Shown here: positions 1-5,688 of the stretch, one piece after another
How the letters are laid out: each line of letters starts with the position of its first letter
Position numbering within the stretch: the first letter of the stretch is position 1
NCBI GenBank assembly: GCA_946630765.1
Contig: CAMOZF010000053.1
Span: 1-9,282 of the forward strand
Reading direction: 5' to 3'
From: an uncultured Lachnospiraceae bacterium
Lineage (GTDB): Bacteria > Bacillota_A > Clostridia > Lachnospirales > Lachnospiraceae
DNA: 9,282 nt
The notes under the pieces: model-generated
The model's input: only the letters and a program-made list of their open reading frames with translations
Database searches by the model: none
What the model was told of the DNA's origin: nothing
Made by a program: the position numbers and the translations under genes

Positions 1-12
1 CAGTATTGCCAT
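1..12 (-). CDS. Start of an unidentified gene downstream of purA (cut by window edge)
   Basis: Twelve bases after the purA stop codon the minus strand reads AGGAG, seven bases, then ATG GCA ATA CTG, so a protein beginning Met-Ala-Ile-Leu starts here and runs off the left edge. The ribosome binding site spacing is ideal and the short gap suggests co-transcription with purA. Only four codons are visible, so no product can be named. The call rests on the start signal and its position alone. Confidence 0.55.
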
Positions 13-19
13 TTTCAAT

Positions 20-24
20 CTCCT
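20..24 (-). promoter_or_regulatory. Ribosome binding site of the gene at the left edge
   Basis: AGGAG on the minus strand lies seven bases before the ATG at 10-12 and immediately after the purA stop codon (25-27). It is the main reason to believe that another gene begins here. Confidence 0.55.
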
Positions 25-1302
25 TTATCTGAAAATCATCTCATGCCGGCCGGGTCCATTGCTGACCATGGTCACCGGAACCTCCAGCTCCTTCTCAATC
101 TCTTCGATATAGTTTCTGCAGGCCTCGGGAAGATCCTCGTAGCGGGTAATGCCGCGGATGTCGCACTTCCAGCCGGGCAGCGTCTTATAGACCGGTTTTG
201 CCTGGTCCAGCTTGTAGGTTACCGGGAAATCCCGGATCACCTTTCCGTCCACCTCGTAGCCGACGCAGATTTTCAGCTCGTCCAGATACCCCAGCGGATC
301 CAGCACCGTCAGCGCCGCCTCCGTCGCGCCCTGCACTCTGCAGCCGTAACGGGAAGCCACCGCATCGAACCAGCCGACTCTTCTCGGACGGCCGGTTGTC
401 GCGCCGTACTCGCCCTTGTCTCCGCCGCGTTTTCTCAGCTCTTCCGCTTCCTCACCGAAAAGCTCGCTGACAAAGGCGCCTGCGCCGACGGCCGAGCTGT
501 AGGCCTTGACGACACAGATGATGTCCCTGATCTCATAGGGCGGAATACCGGCGCTCACCGCACCGAAGCCCGCAAGCGTGGAGCTTGAGGTGACCATCGG
601 ATAGATGCCGTTGTCAGGGTCCTTCAGCGACCCGAGCTGCCCCTCAAGAAGGATCGTCTTCCCCTGCTCCAGCGCCTCATGCATGAAGGCGTGGATGTCG
701 ATGACGTAGGGCGCGACCATTTCCTTATACTGCTGAAGCAGCGTGAAAAGCTCCTCGGGGTCAATCTCCGGCTGATGGTACAGATGCTTCAGCATGACAT
801 TTTTCAGGGTCGCCACACGGAAGCATTTCTCGCGAAGCTCATCCTCGGCCATGAAAAGCTCACTGACCTGGAAGCCGATCTTCGCGTATTTATCCGAATA
901 GAACGGTGCGATTCCGGACTGGGTAGAGCCGAAGGACCGGCCCGCAAGGCGTTCCTCTTCGTACTTGTCAAAGGCGATATGATAAGGCATGAGGATCTGC
1001 GCACGGTCGGAAACCACGACCTTCGGCTGCGGCACCCCCTGCTCCTGAAGCGACTGCAGTTCCTTTACGAGGAAGGGAATATTCAGCGCGACGCCGGAGC
1101 CGATCACATTGACCGTATGCCCGTAGAAAACGCCGGAGGGCAGCAGATGCAGCGCAAAGCGCCCGTAATCGTTGATAATGGTATGCCCGGCATTTGAGCC
1201 GCCCTGGAAGCGGACGATGATGTCCGACTGTTCCGCAAGCATATCCGTGATTTTCCCTTTTCCCTCATCGCCCCAGCAGGCGCCGACAATTGCTCTAACC
1301 AC
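25..1302 (-). CDS. purA: Adenylosuccinate synthetase (PurA)
   Basis: PurA joins IMP and aspartate using GTP to give adenylosuccinate, the first committed step to AMP, in the cytoplasm. The sequence shows the glycine-rich GTP loop GDEGKGK at residues 11-17 with the conserved catalytic Asp12, GGSNAGHT with His40 (Asp13 and His41 in E. coli numbering), YPMVTSS near 234-240, VKAYSSAVGAG near 265-275 and GATTGRPRRVGWFD at 300-313. I chose the GTG start at 1302 because GGAGGAG lies six bases before it. An in-frame GTG at 1317 would put that ribosome binding site inside the gene. The chosen start gives 425 residues, normal for the family. The IMP-contact segment around 125-142 and the 221-228 loop differ from the E. 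coli consensus. The gene follows purB by 76 bases with no terminator between them, so both are probably on one transcript. Identification is very secure. Confidence 0.97.
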   Translation of the reverse strand: MVRAIVGACWGDEGKGKITDMLAEQSDIIVRFQGGSNAGHTIINDYGRFALHLLPSGVFYGHTVNVIGSGVALNIPFLVKELQSLQEQGVPQPKVVVSDRAQILMPYHIAFDKYEEERLAGRSFGSTQSGIAPFYSDKYAKIGFQVSELFMAEDELREKCFRVATLKNVMLKHLYHQPEIDPEELFTLLQQYKEMVAPYVIDIHAFMHEALEQGKTILLEGQLGSLKDPDNGIYPMVTSSSTLAGFGAVSAGIPPYEIRDIICVVKAYSSAVGAGAFVSELFGEEAEELRKRGGDKGEYGATTGRPRRVGWFDAVASRYGCRVQGATEAALTVLDPLGYLDELKICVGYEVDGKVIRDFPVTYKLDQAKPVYKTLPGWKCDIRGITRYEDLPEACRNYIEEIEKELEVPVTMVSNGPGRHEMIFR

Positions 1303-1308
1303 TTCTGT

Positions 1309-1315
1309 CTCCTCC
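1309..1315 (-). promoter_or_regulatory. Ribosome binding site that fixes the purA start
   Basis: GGAGGAG on the minus strand is six bases upstream of the GTG at 1300-1302. It overlaps the more upstream in-frame GTG at 1315-1317, which has no comparable site of its own, so translation most likely starts at 1302. Confidence 0.8.
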
Positions 1316-1378
1316 ACTGTCTGTTAGTATATGTACCGGTTCCCTGCAAAACGCAGGTCCCGAAGCCGTTTTTCGCCC

Positions 1379-2818
1379 TTACACCGTGATGTCCGCTGTC
1401 AGGGACAGGGCTTCGGGGTTTGCGTCGATAATCGGCTTTACAATATTTCTCAGGAAATCCGCCGTCTGCAGATCCGCAGCGCCGATGAACTTCTCCGGCG
1501 CAACCATCTCATCAATTTCCTCCCGGGTCATTCCGAACGCGGGATCCTCTGCGATCAGATCGAGAAGGTTGTTGTCAAGGCCGTCTTCCTTGACGCGCCG
1601 TCCGGCCTGCATGCTGAGCTGGCGGATCTTCTCATGCAGCTCCTGACGGTCTCCGCCGCGCTTCACGGCGTCCATCATAATGTTTTCCGTCGCCATGAAG
1701 GGAAGCTCCTCAAGAAGATGGCGCTCGACCATCTTGGGATAAACCTTCATGCCGTCCGTGATATTCAGGTACAGATCCATGATGCCGTCGCAGGCAAGGA
1801 AGCCCTCCGCGACCGACAGGCGCTTATTGGCCGAATCGTCCAGCGTCCGCTCGAGCCACTGCGTGGAGCTCACGATCATCGGATTCAGCACGTCGCTGAT
1901 CACAAAGTCCGCAAGGCTCGCCATCCGCTCGCTGCGCATCGGATTTCTCTTATAGGCCATCGCCGAAGACCCGATCTGGTTCTTCTCAAAGGGCTCCTCG
2001 AGCTCCTTCTTGTGCTGCAGCAGCCGCATGTCGTTGCTGAATTTGTGTGCGGACTGCGCGATTCCGGCGAGGACATTCACGACGCGGCTGTCGACCTTTC
2101 TTGAGTAGGTCTGTCCGGATACCGGGTAGACACCCTGGAAATCCATCTTCTTCGCAATCAGCTGATCCAGCTTCTTCACCTTCTCGTAGTCGCCGTCGAA
2201 AAGCTCCATAAAGGAAGCCTGGGTGCCGGTCGTGCCCTTGGAGCCGAGAAGCCGGAGGGAATTCAGCACATAGTCAATGTCCGCAAGATCCATGACAAGG
2301 TCCTGGATCCACAGGGTCGCGCGCTTTCCGACCGTGGTCGGCTGCGCCGCCTGGAAATGGGTAAATGCGAGCGTCGGAAGGCTCTTGTATTCGTCCGCGA
2401 ACTTCGCAAGCTGCGCGATTGTCGCGATCACTTTCTTCCGGAGAAGCTGCAGGCCTTCCCGCATGATCAGGATGTCGGTATTGTCGCCGACGTAGCAGCT
2501 CGTTGCGCCGAGGTGGATGATGCCCTTTGCCTTCGGGCACAGCACGCCGTAGGCGTAGACCTGCGCCATGACGTCGTGGCGCACTTCCTTTTCACGTTCC
2601 GCCGCGACATCGTAATTCAGGTCATAGATGTGCGCGCGAAGCTCCTCGATCTGCTCCTCCGTGACCGGAAGTCCCAGTTCATGCTCCGCCTCCGCGAGCG
2701 CAACCCAGAGCTTTCTGAAGGTTGTAAATTTCTTGTCCTGTGAGAAGATAAACTGCATCTCCTTAGATGCATAGCGTCCCGCGAGCGGGCTTACATAAAG
2801 GTCAGTCCTGTCCGGCAT
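1379..2818 (-). CDS. purB: Adenylosuccinate lyase (PurB), eukaryote-like form
   Basis: PurB splits adenylosuccinate to AMP plus fumarate and also SAICAR to AICAR, so it serves both the AMP branch and the main purine pathway. It is a cytoplasmic homotetramer of the fumarase/aspartase superfamily. Visible motifs include RHDVMA (80-85), GATSCYVGDNTD (104-115), THFQAAQPTTVGKR with the general-acid His154, KGTTGTQASF (194-203) and the signature loop SSAMAYKRNP (284-293) with the catalytic serine. From memory these blocks resemble human ADSL more than E. coli PurB. The ATG at 2818 gives 479 residues, close to human ADSL. The ORF can be extended to 2866, but the extra 16 residues are low-complexity and fall inside the preceding gene. 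The start overlaps the exonuclease end by 17 bases, which suggests translational coupling. AAAGGA lies ten bases upstream of the start. Confidence 0.97.
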   Translation of the reverse strand: MPDRTDLYVSPLAGRYASKEMQFIFSQDKKFTTFRKLWVALAEAEHELGLPVTEEQIEELRAHIYDLNYDVAAEREKEVRHDVMAQVYAYGVLCPKAKGIIHLGATSCYVGDNTDILIMREGLQLLRKKVIATIAQLAKFADEYKSLPTLAFTHFQAAQPTTVGKRATLWIQDLVMDLADIDYVLNSLRLLGSKGTTGTQASFMELFDGDYEKVKKLDQLIAKKMDFQGVYPVSGQTYSRKVDSRVVNVLAGIAQSAHKFSNDMRLLQHKKELEEPFEKNQIGSSAMAYKRNPMRSERMASLADFVISDVLNPMIVSSTQWLERTLDDSANKRLSVAEGFLACDGIMDLYLNITDGMKVYPKMVERHLLEELPFMATENIMMDAVKRGGDRQELHEKIRQLSMQAGRRVKEDGLDNNLLDLIAEDPAFGMTREEIDEMVAPEKFIGAADLQTADFLRNIVKPIIDANPEALSLTADITV

Positions 2819-3779
2819 CTTTTTTGGATCCTTTCTTTCTGCGTTCTCTGCGTTTCCTGGTAACATTTTCTTTTTTCTGAAGAATCAGCTCCCACTCCTC
2901 TTCGGAACAGGGCTTGATTGTCCGGACCCCGAAATAGCCCTGGTGGTCCGTGGTTTCCTTGATACGAATCTTCCCCTTCATCCGGCCGTGCTCTTTGCAC
3001 TCTCCCAAAGCGAGGTACATTCTTCCGCCGTCGGAGAACCAGTTGACGGTCTTTTTCAGATTGTGTCTGCAGACCTGGCAGGGCATCTCGCGAAGCCTCC
3101 GGTTCTCCATCAGCTCCTCCTTCAGCGGGAAGGCGCGCGAAATATATTTACTGTAGGTGTCGAAACGGAACATCGTCTCCTCGAAACGGTTCTTCGGCAC
3201 CTTGTAGTAGTCAATCGAGAAATACGACTCGTATTCCCGCAGGTTGATGCGCTGCAGCACCATGCCCGTGTAGCGCGCGTCGTCAAAGGCGTGATGGAAA
3301 TGCAGATCCGTCGGAATCTCCATCTTCTCAATCACATGCTCGAGCGCATGGCGCACCTTGCCCTCATGCTCCTGAAGCGCATAGAGCTTCTGGACGTCGA
3401 GATACTTCAGCGGAAATTTCCACGGAATTTTAATGTCGAAATACGACATGTTCCGCTCCAGCTGCGTGAGGTCCGAGGAGCCCCAGATGCAGAAAATATA
3501 GTCTTTCCCGCACCAGCGCAGAAATTCCTCGCAGGCATCCTCAAAATAGATGCCCTTCTCATCGAGGTCGCGGTCCGTCCAGCCGGTGATCTCCTTCGTG
3601 CGGCGAAGCAGGAACGGATAGACCTGCGGGCGGATCAGGCGCTGAAATTCGCCGACGATCTGCATGTGGTCATTCAGCTTCACTGCGCCGATCTCGATGA
3701 CCTCGAAAGGGATCTCTTCTTCTTCATCAATTTTGTAAGCGGCCTGATTCCATTCCAGGTCCAGACAGATATAGTTCAT
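2802..3779 (-). CDS. DEDDh-family 3'-5' exonuclease with putative C-terminal zinc-binding module
   Basis: The N-terminal domain (about 1-180) is an RNase T / DNA polymerase III epsilon-type exonuclease. Its acidic metal-binding residues are in LDLEWN (Asp7, Glu9), WGSSDL (Asp103) and HHAFDDA (His162, Asp167), i.e. DEDDh. KapD and ERI1-type proteins belong to the same superfamily. The substrate, RNA or DNA, cannot be told from sequence. After the domain come CQVC (234-237) and CKEH (261-264), a plausible CxxC...CxxH zinc site, and then a tail of Lys and Arg (about 305-320) that could bind nucleic acid. I prefer the ATG at 3779 (325 residues) because the exonuclease fold begins right there. An in-frame TTG at 3857 would add 26 unconserved-looking residues and lacks a ribosome binding site. 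The ATG itself has only a weak, AG-rich upstream region. It is the first gene of the probable purB-purA operon. The family is secure, the biological role unknown. Confidence 0.88.
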   Translation of the reverse strand: MNYICLDLEWNQAAYKIDEEEEIPFEVIEIGAVKLNDHMQIVGEFQRLIRPQVYPFLLRRTKEITGWTDRDLDEKGIYFEDACEEFLRWCGKDYIFCIWGSSDLTQLERNMSYFDIKIPWKFPLKYLDVQKLYALQEHEGKVRHALEHVIEKMEIPTDLHFHHAFDDARYTGMVLQRINLREYESYFSIDYYKVPKNRFEETMFRFDTYSKYISRAFPLKEELMENRRLREMPCQVCRHNLKKTVNWFSDGGRMYLALGECKEHGRMKGKIRIKETTDHQGYFGVRTIKPCSEEEWELILQKKENVTRKRRERRKKGSKKDAGQD

Positions 3780-3886
3780 TCCCTGCTCTTTCTTTTCGCC
3801 GCGCGTCAAAACTTCGGAATCTTTAGAGCGGCGGATTTCGGAAAAAAGCCATTCCAAAACCGCCGTGCTGACGCGGCGTCCTTATT

Positions 3887-3915
3887 AGTATAACACGCGG
3901 TCTTTGATTTCGCAA
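3887..3915 (-). promoter_or_regulatory. Sigma-A-type promoter of the exonuclease-purB-purA operon
   Basis: On the minus strand TTGCGA (3910-3915) and TATACT (3887-3892) are separated by exactly 17 bases. Transcription would start near 3880, leaving a leader of about 100 bases before the ATG at 3779. That leader contains a palindrome (GACGC-G-GCGTC, 3870-3880) at its very start and a nine-codon ORF (3823-3852) without an obvious ribosome binding site. Confidence 0.7.
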
Positions 3916-3922
3916 CCTGTTC

Positions 3923-3939
3923 CGGCCCCGTGAAGGCCG
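3923..3939. promoter_or_regulatory. Inverted repeat between two divergent promoters (possible operator)
   Basis: CGGCC, seven bases, GGCCG sits between the -35 boxes of the two divergent promoters (3910-3915 and 3953-3958). Its position would suit a regulator acting on both transcripts. With only five-base arms in a GC-rich genome it could easily be chance. Confidence 0.25.
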
Positions 3940-3952
3940 CTTTTTCGCGATA

Positions 3953-3981
3953 TTGACAAAGCTTTTTCACGGAATTATAAT
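3953..3981 (+). promoter_or_regulatory. Perfect-consensus sigma-A promoter of the MFS transporter
   Basis: TTGACA (3953-3958), a 17-base spacer and TATAAT (3976-3981) match the vegetative consensus at all twelve positions. The start site should fall near 3988, giving a short leader before the ATG at 4020. The strength suggests high or tightly repressed expression. Confidence 0.88.
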
Positions 3982-4006
3982 TTTATCGTCCACTGTTCGG
4001 ATCCAA

Positions 4007-4013
4007 AAGGAGG
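4007..4013 (+). promoter_or_regulatory. Strong ribosome binding site of the MFS transporter
   Basis: AAGGAGG ends six bases before the ATG at 4020, close to the ideal match to the 16S rRNA 3' end. It confirms the start. Confidence 0.85.
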
Positions 4014-4019
4014 CAAGGT

Positions 4020-5423
4020 ATGAAAAAAGAATCCCCTGAGCAAAGGGAAAAGCGGCTGGGAAGAGAGAAAAAAGAGCTTTCCAGGCTGGAGAAGGCACAG
4101 AAGAAGGAAACGCTTCTGCACGGTTTCTGGTTTCTTCTCATCATTCTGACGGTCATCTATATCGCCGACGAGATCAGCTCCAATATGAACGGGGTCATGC
4201 GGCCCTTTATGATCTTCGATCTTTTCAAGGTCCCGAATGCCGATACGACCTCCGAGGTCTACGGAAACGCGGTCTCGGTCATGGCGATCGCGACGATTCC
4301 GACCTATATCTTAACGGCCGTCAACCCGCTGTACCGGACGCTCGCGGACCGCTTCGGCCGGAAAATTTTTCTTTTCATCAACACCCTTTCCATGGGCCTT
4401 GGCATGCTGATCTGCATGATCGCGCCGAATCCCTACATTTTCGTAATCGGCACCTGCATCACCGGCTTCTTCACGCCGAACGACATGCAGGTCATTTATC
4501 TGATGGAAACGGCGCCGAAGGAACACCGCGCGAAGCTCTGCAGCATCACCAAGGGTATCGGCCTGCTGTCGGTATCGCTGATCGGCGTGCTCCGTTCCGC
4601 CTTCTACGATCCTTCGAATCTTCCGAGCTGGCGCATGGTCTATCTGATCCCGGTCATCGGCACGGTTGCGATCGCGGTCATCGCCTACCTGTTCACGCGG
4701 GAGACGCCGGTCTTTCTGGAGCGCCGGATCGGGTATCTTCGTAAAACAGACGAGGAGCGCGCAAGCGAGCTTTCCGAAGGGCAGAACAGCTCCGGCGGCA
4801 TCAGGGAAGCCGTCCGCTATATCATCCACAGCAAACAGCTTCGAATGGTCGCGATCGTTCTTTTCGTCTTCTCCATGGCAATCGCCTTCTCGGGATATTC
4901 GACCGAAATCCTTCTGGCAGGCGGACACATGACGGACGCCAACATGAACCTTTTCTATATCGTCGAACCGATTGTCTATGCAGTTTTCGCCTTCTTCAGC
5001 GGATTTTTCACGGACGCGCTCGGCCGTAAAAATGCCGGCGTCCTGTTCGGCATCTGCGCGATCGTCGGCATGTTCTTCTTCGTCTTCGGCGCCCGCTGGG
5101 GCATCGGCGCGATCCCGCTTTCGATCGCTAACGGTCTGATGTTCGGCGGTCTGTGGTCCCTCTCGGACCTCCTGTTCCTGGTGCTTCCCGGCGAATCCGC
5201 ACCGACCCGGATCCGCGCGACCGTCATGGCCGTCATCTCCTACATGTACTTCTCCAACATGCTAGTTTCGATGCTCGTCGGCATCTTCTATAACAAGATC
5301 GGCTCCGCCCGCATCGGCATCTTCGAGCTGTGCTTCTTCATCCCAATCATCCTTTTCAGCATCATTTTCCTCAAGCTGAAAGTCAAGGAGACGAAGGACA
5401 CCGACCTCTCGAAAGTCGAGTAA
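4020..5423 (+). CDS. Major facilitator superfamily (MFS) transporter
   Basis: This is an integral membrane protein of 467 residues with the two-fold repeated MFS layout. The N-terminus (1-34) is strongly charged and probably cytoplasmic. About twelve hydrophobic segments follow, beginning near 35-48. The inter-helix signature DRFGRK occurs at 110-115 and its second-half counterpart DALGRK at 332-337. RETPVFLERR (227-236) after helix six resembles the PESPRWL motif of sugar-porter-like MFS proteins, and a charged loop (about 232-265) joins the halves. Acidic residues in the first helix (Asp50, Glu51) may take part in coupling or substrate binding. The substrate cannot be read from the sequence. 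Divergence from a purine operon makes a nucleobase or nucleoside conceivable but is weak evidence. The gene is monocistronic, with its own promoter, ribosome binding site and terminator. Confidence 0.9.
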   Translation: MKKESPEQREKRLGREKKELSRLEKAQKKETLLHGFWFLLIILTVIYIADEISSNMNGVMRPFMIFDLFKVPNADTTSEVYGNAVSVMAIATIPTYILTAVNPLYRTLADRFGRKIFLFINTLSMGLGMLICMIAPNPYIFVIGTCITGFFTPNDMQVIYLMETAPKEHRAKLCSITKGIGLLSVSLIGVLRSAFYDPSNLPSWRMVYLIPVIGTVAIAVIAYLFTRETPVFLERRIGYLRKTDEERASELSEGQNSSGGIREAVRYIIHSKQLRMVAIVLFVFSMAIAFSGYSTEILLAGGHMTDANMNLFYIVEPIVYAVFAFFSGFFTDALGRKNAGVLFGICAIVGMFFFVFGARWGIGAIPLSIANGLMFGGLWSLSDLLFLVLPGESAPTRIRATVMAVISYMYFSNMLVSMLVGIFYNKIGSARIGIFELCFFIPIILFSIIFLKLKVKETKDTDLSKVE

Positions 5424-5435
5424 CTGGCTGTATAT

Positions 5436-5500
5436 AAAGAGGAGGTCAGCCTCATGGGACAACGTTCCAGGCGTCCCATGAAGCTGACCTCCTCTTTTTC
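5436..5500. terminator. Long hairpin terminator, probably bidirectional
   Basis: Arms 5436-5460 and 5473-5497 pair over 25 positions with one mismatch (5451/5482), around a 12-base loop. On the plus strand the hairpin ends in TTTTT (5495-5499), so it should stop the MFS transcript 12 bases after its stop codon. On the minus strand the hairpin is followed by TTTATATA, so it probably also stops read-through from the deacetylase gene. The stem is much longer than most intrinsic terminators. Confidence 0.85.
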
Positions 5501-5511
5501 TACGCTCTTAC

Positions 5512-5605
5512 GCGTCCTGTAAGGGGGCTCTTTCTGTATATGCCGCTCGGTTCCTTCCCGCAGGACAGCGTTCCAGGCGTCCTGTAAGAGAGCTCTTTCT
5601 GTATA
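5512..5605. repeat. Two 29-base direct repeats with an intervening hairpin
   Basis: Positions 5512-5540 and 5577-5605 are near-identical 29-mers (27 of 29 match), 65 bases apart. Each begins GCGTCCTGTAAG and ends CTCTTTCTGTATA. Just before the second copy, CAGGAC (5561-5566) and GTCCTG (5579-5584) form a hairpin whose 12-base loop (5567-5578) differs by one base from the loop of the neighbouring terminator (5461-5472). The pattern suggests local duplication of a hairpin-bearing unit. I see no coding capacity here. Confidence 0.75.
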
Positions 5606-5607
5606 AA

Positions 5608-5683
5608 TGTCATCCCGAGCAAGCGCAAGCGCGCCGAGGGATCCCATGGCTTCGGCCTGTCGGCCTCTGCCCGACATGACACA
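5608..5683. repeat. Palindromic intergenic repeat element, copy 1
   Basis: The element begins TGTCATCCCGAGC and ends GCCCGACATGACA, an imperfect terminal inverted repeat (TGTCAT/ATGACA exact, then partly matching). Inside is GGGATCCCATGGCTTCGGCC. It abuts the deacetylase gene, ending five bases beyond its stop codon. Its minus-strand beginning, TGTGTCATGTCGGGC, matches the start of the element at 9176 in 14 of 15 bases. Length, structure and intergenic position fit a REP- or MITE-like family. No transposase is present. Confidence 0.6.
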
Positions 5684-5688
5684 ACGCG

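Noticed and set aside
25..1302. PurZ-type (2-aminoadenine) synthetase instead of PurA
   Set aside because: PurZ lacks the catalytic Asp in the GDEGKGK loop. Here it is present, and the gene sits beside purB in a housekeeping context.
1330..1345. TATACT on the minus strand before purA as a separate purA promoter
   Set aside because: No -35 box is found at 16-18 bases, and the implied start would fall at the ribosome binding site.
1331..2104. Open frame on the plus strand opposite purB
   Set aside because: PurB is fully conserved on the other strand, and this frame shows no domain and no start signal.
2819..2866. Extended PurB start
   Set aside because: The extra 16 residues are charged low-complexity sequence inside the exonuclease gene. 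The ATG at 2818 has a ribosome binding site and gives the usual length.
2943..3893. Long open frame of 316 codons on the plus strand opposite the exonuclease
   Set aside because: It lies antisense to a gene with intact DEDDh motifs, has no recognisable domain or ribosome binding site, and reflects GC-rich codon structure.
3991..4001. PurR box-like sequence (TCCGAACAGT on the minus strand) in the MFS leader
   Set aside because: PurR operators need two inverted boxes about 16-17 bases apart and no partner is present here.
5512..5605. CRISPR-like direct repeats
   Set aside because: There are only two copies of 29 bases, the interval contains a hairpin related to the neighbouring terminator, and no cas gene is nearby.
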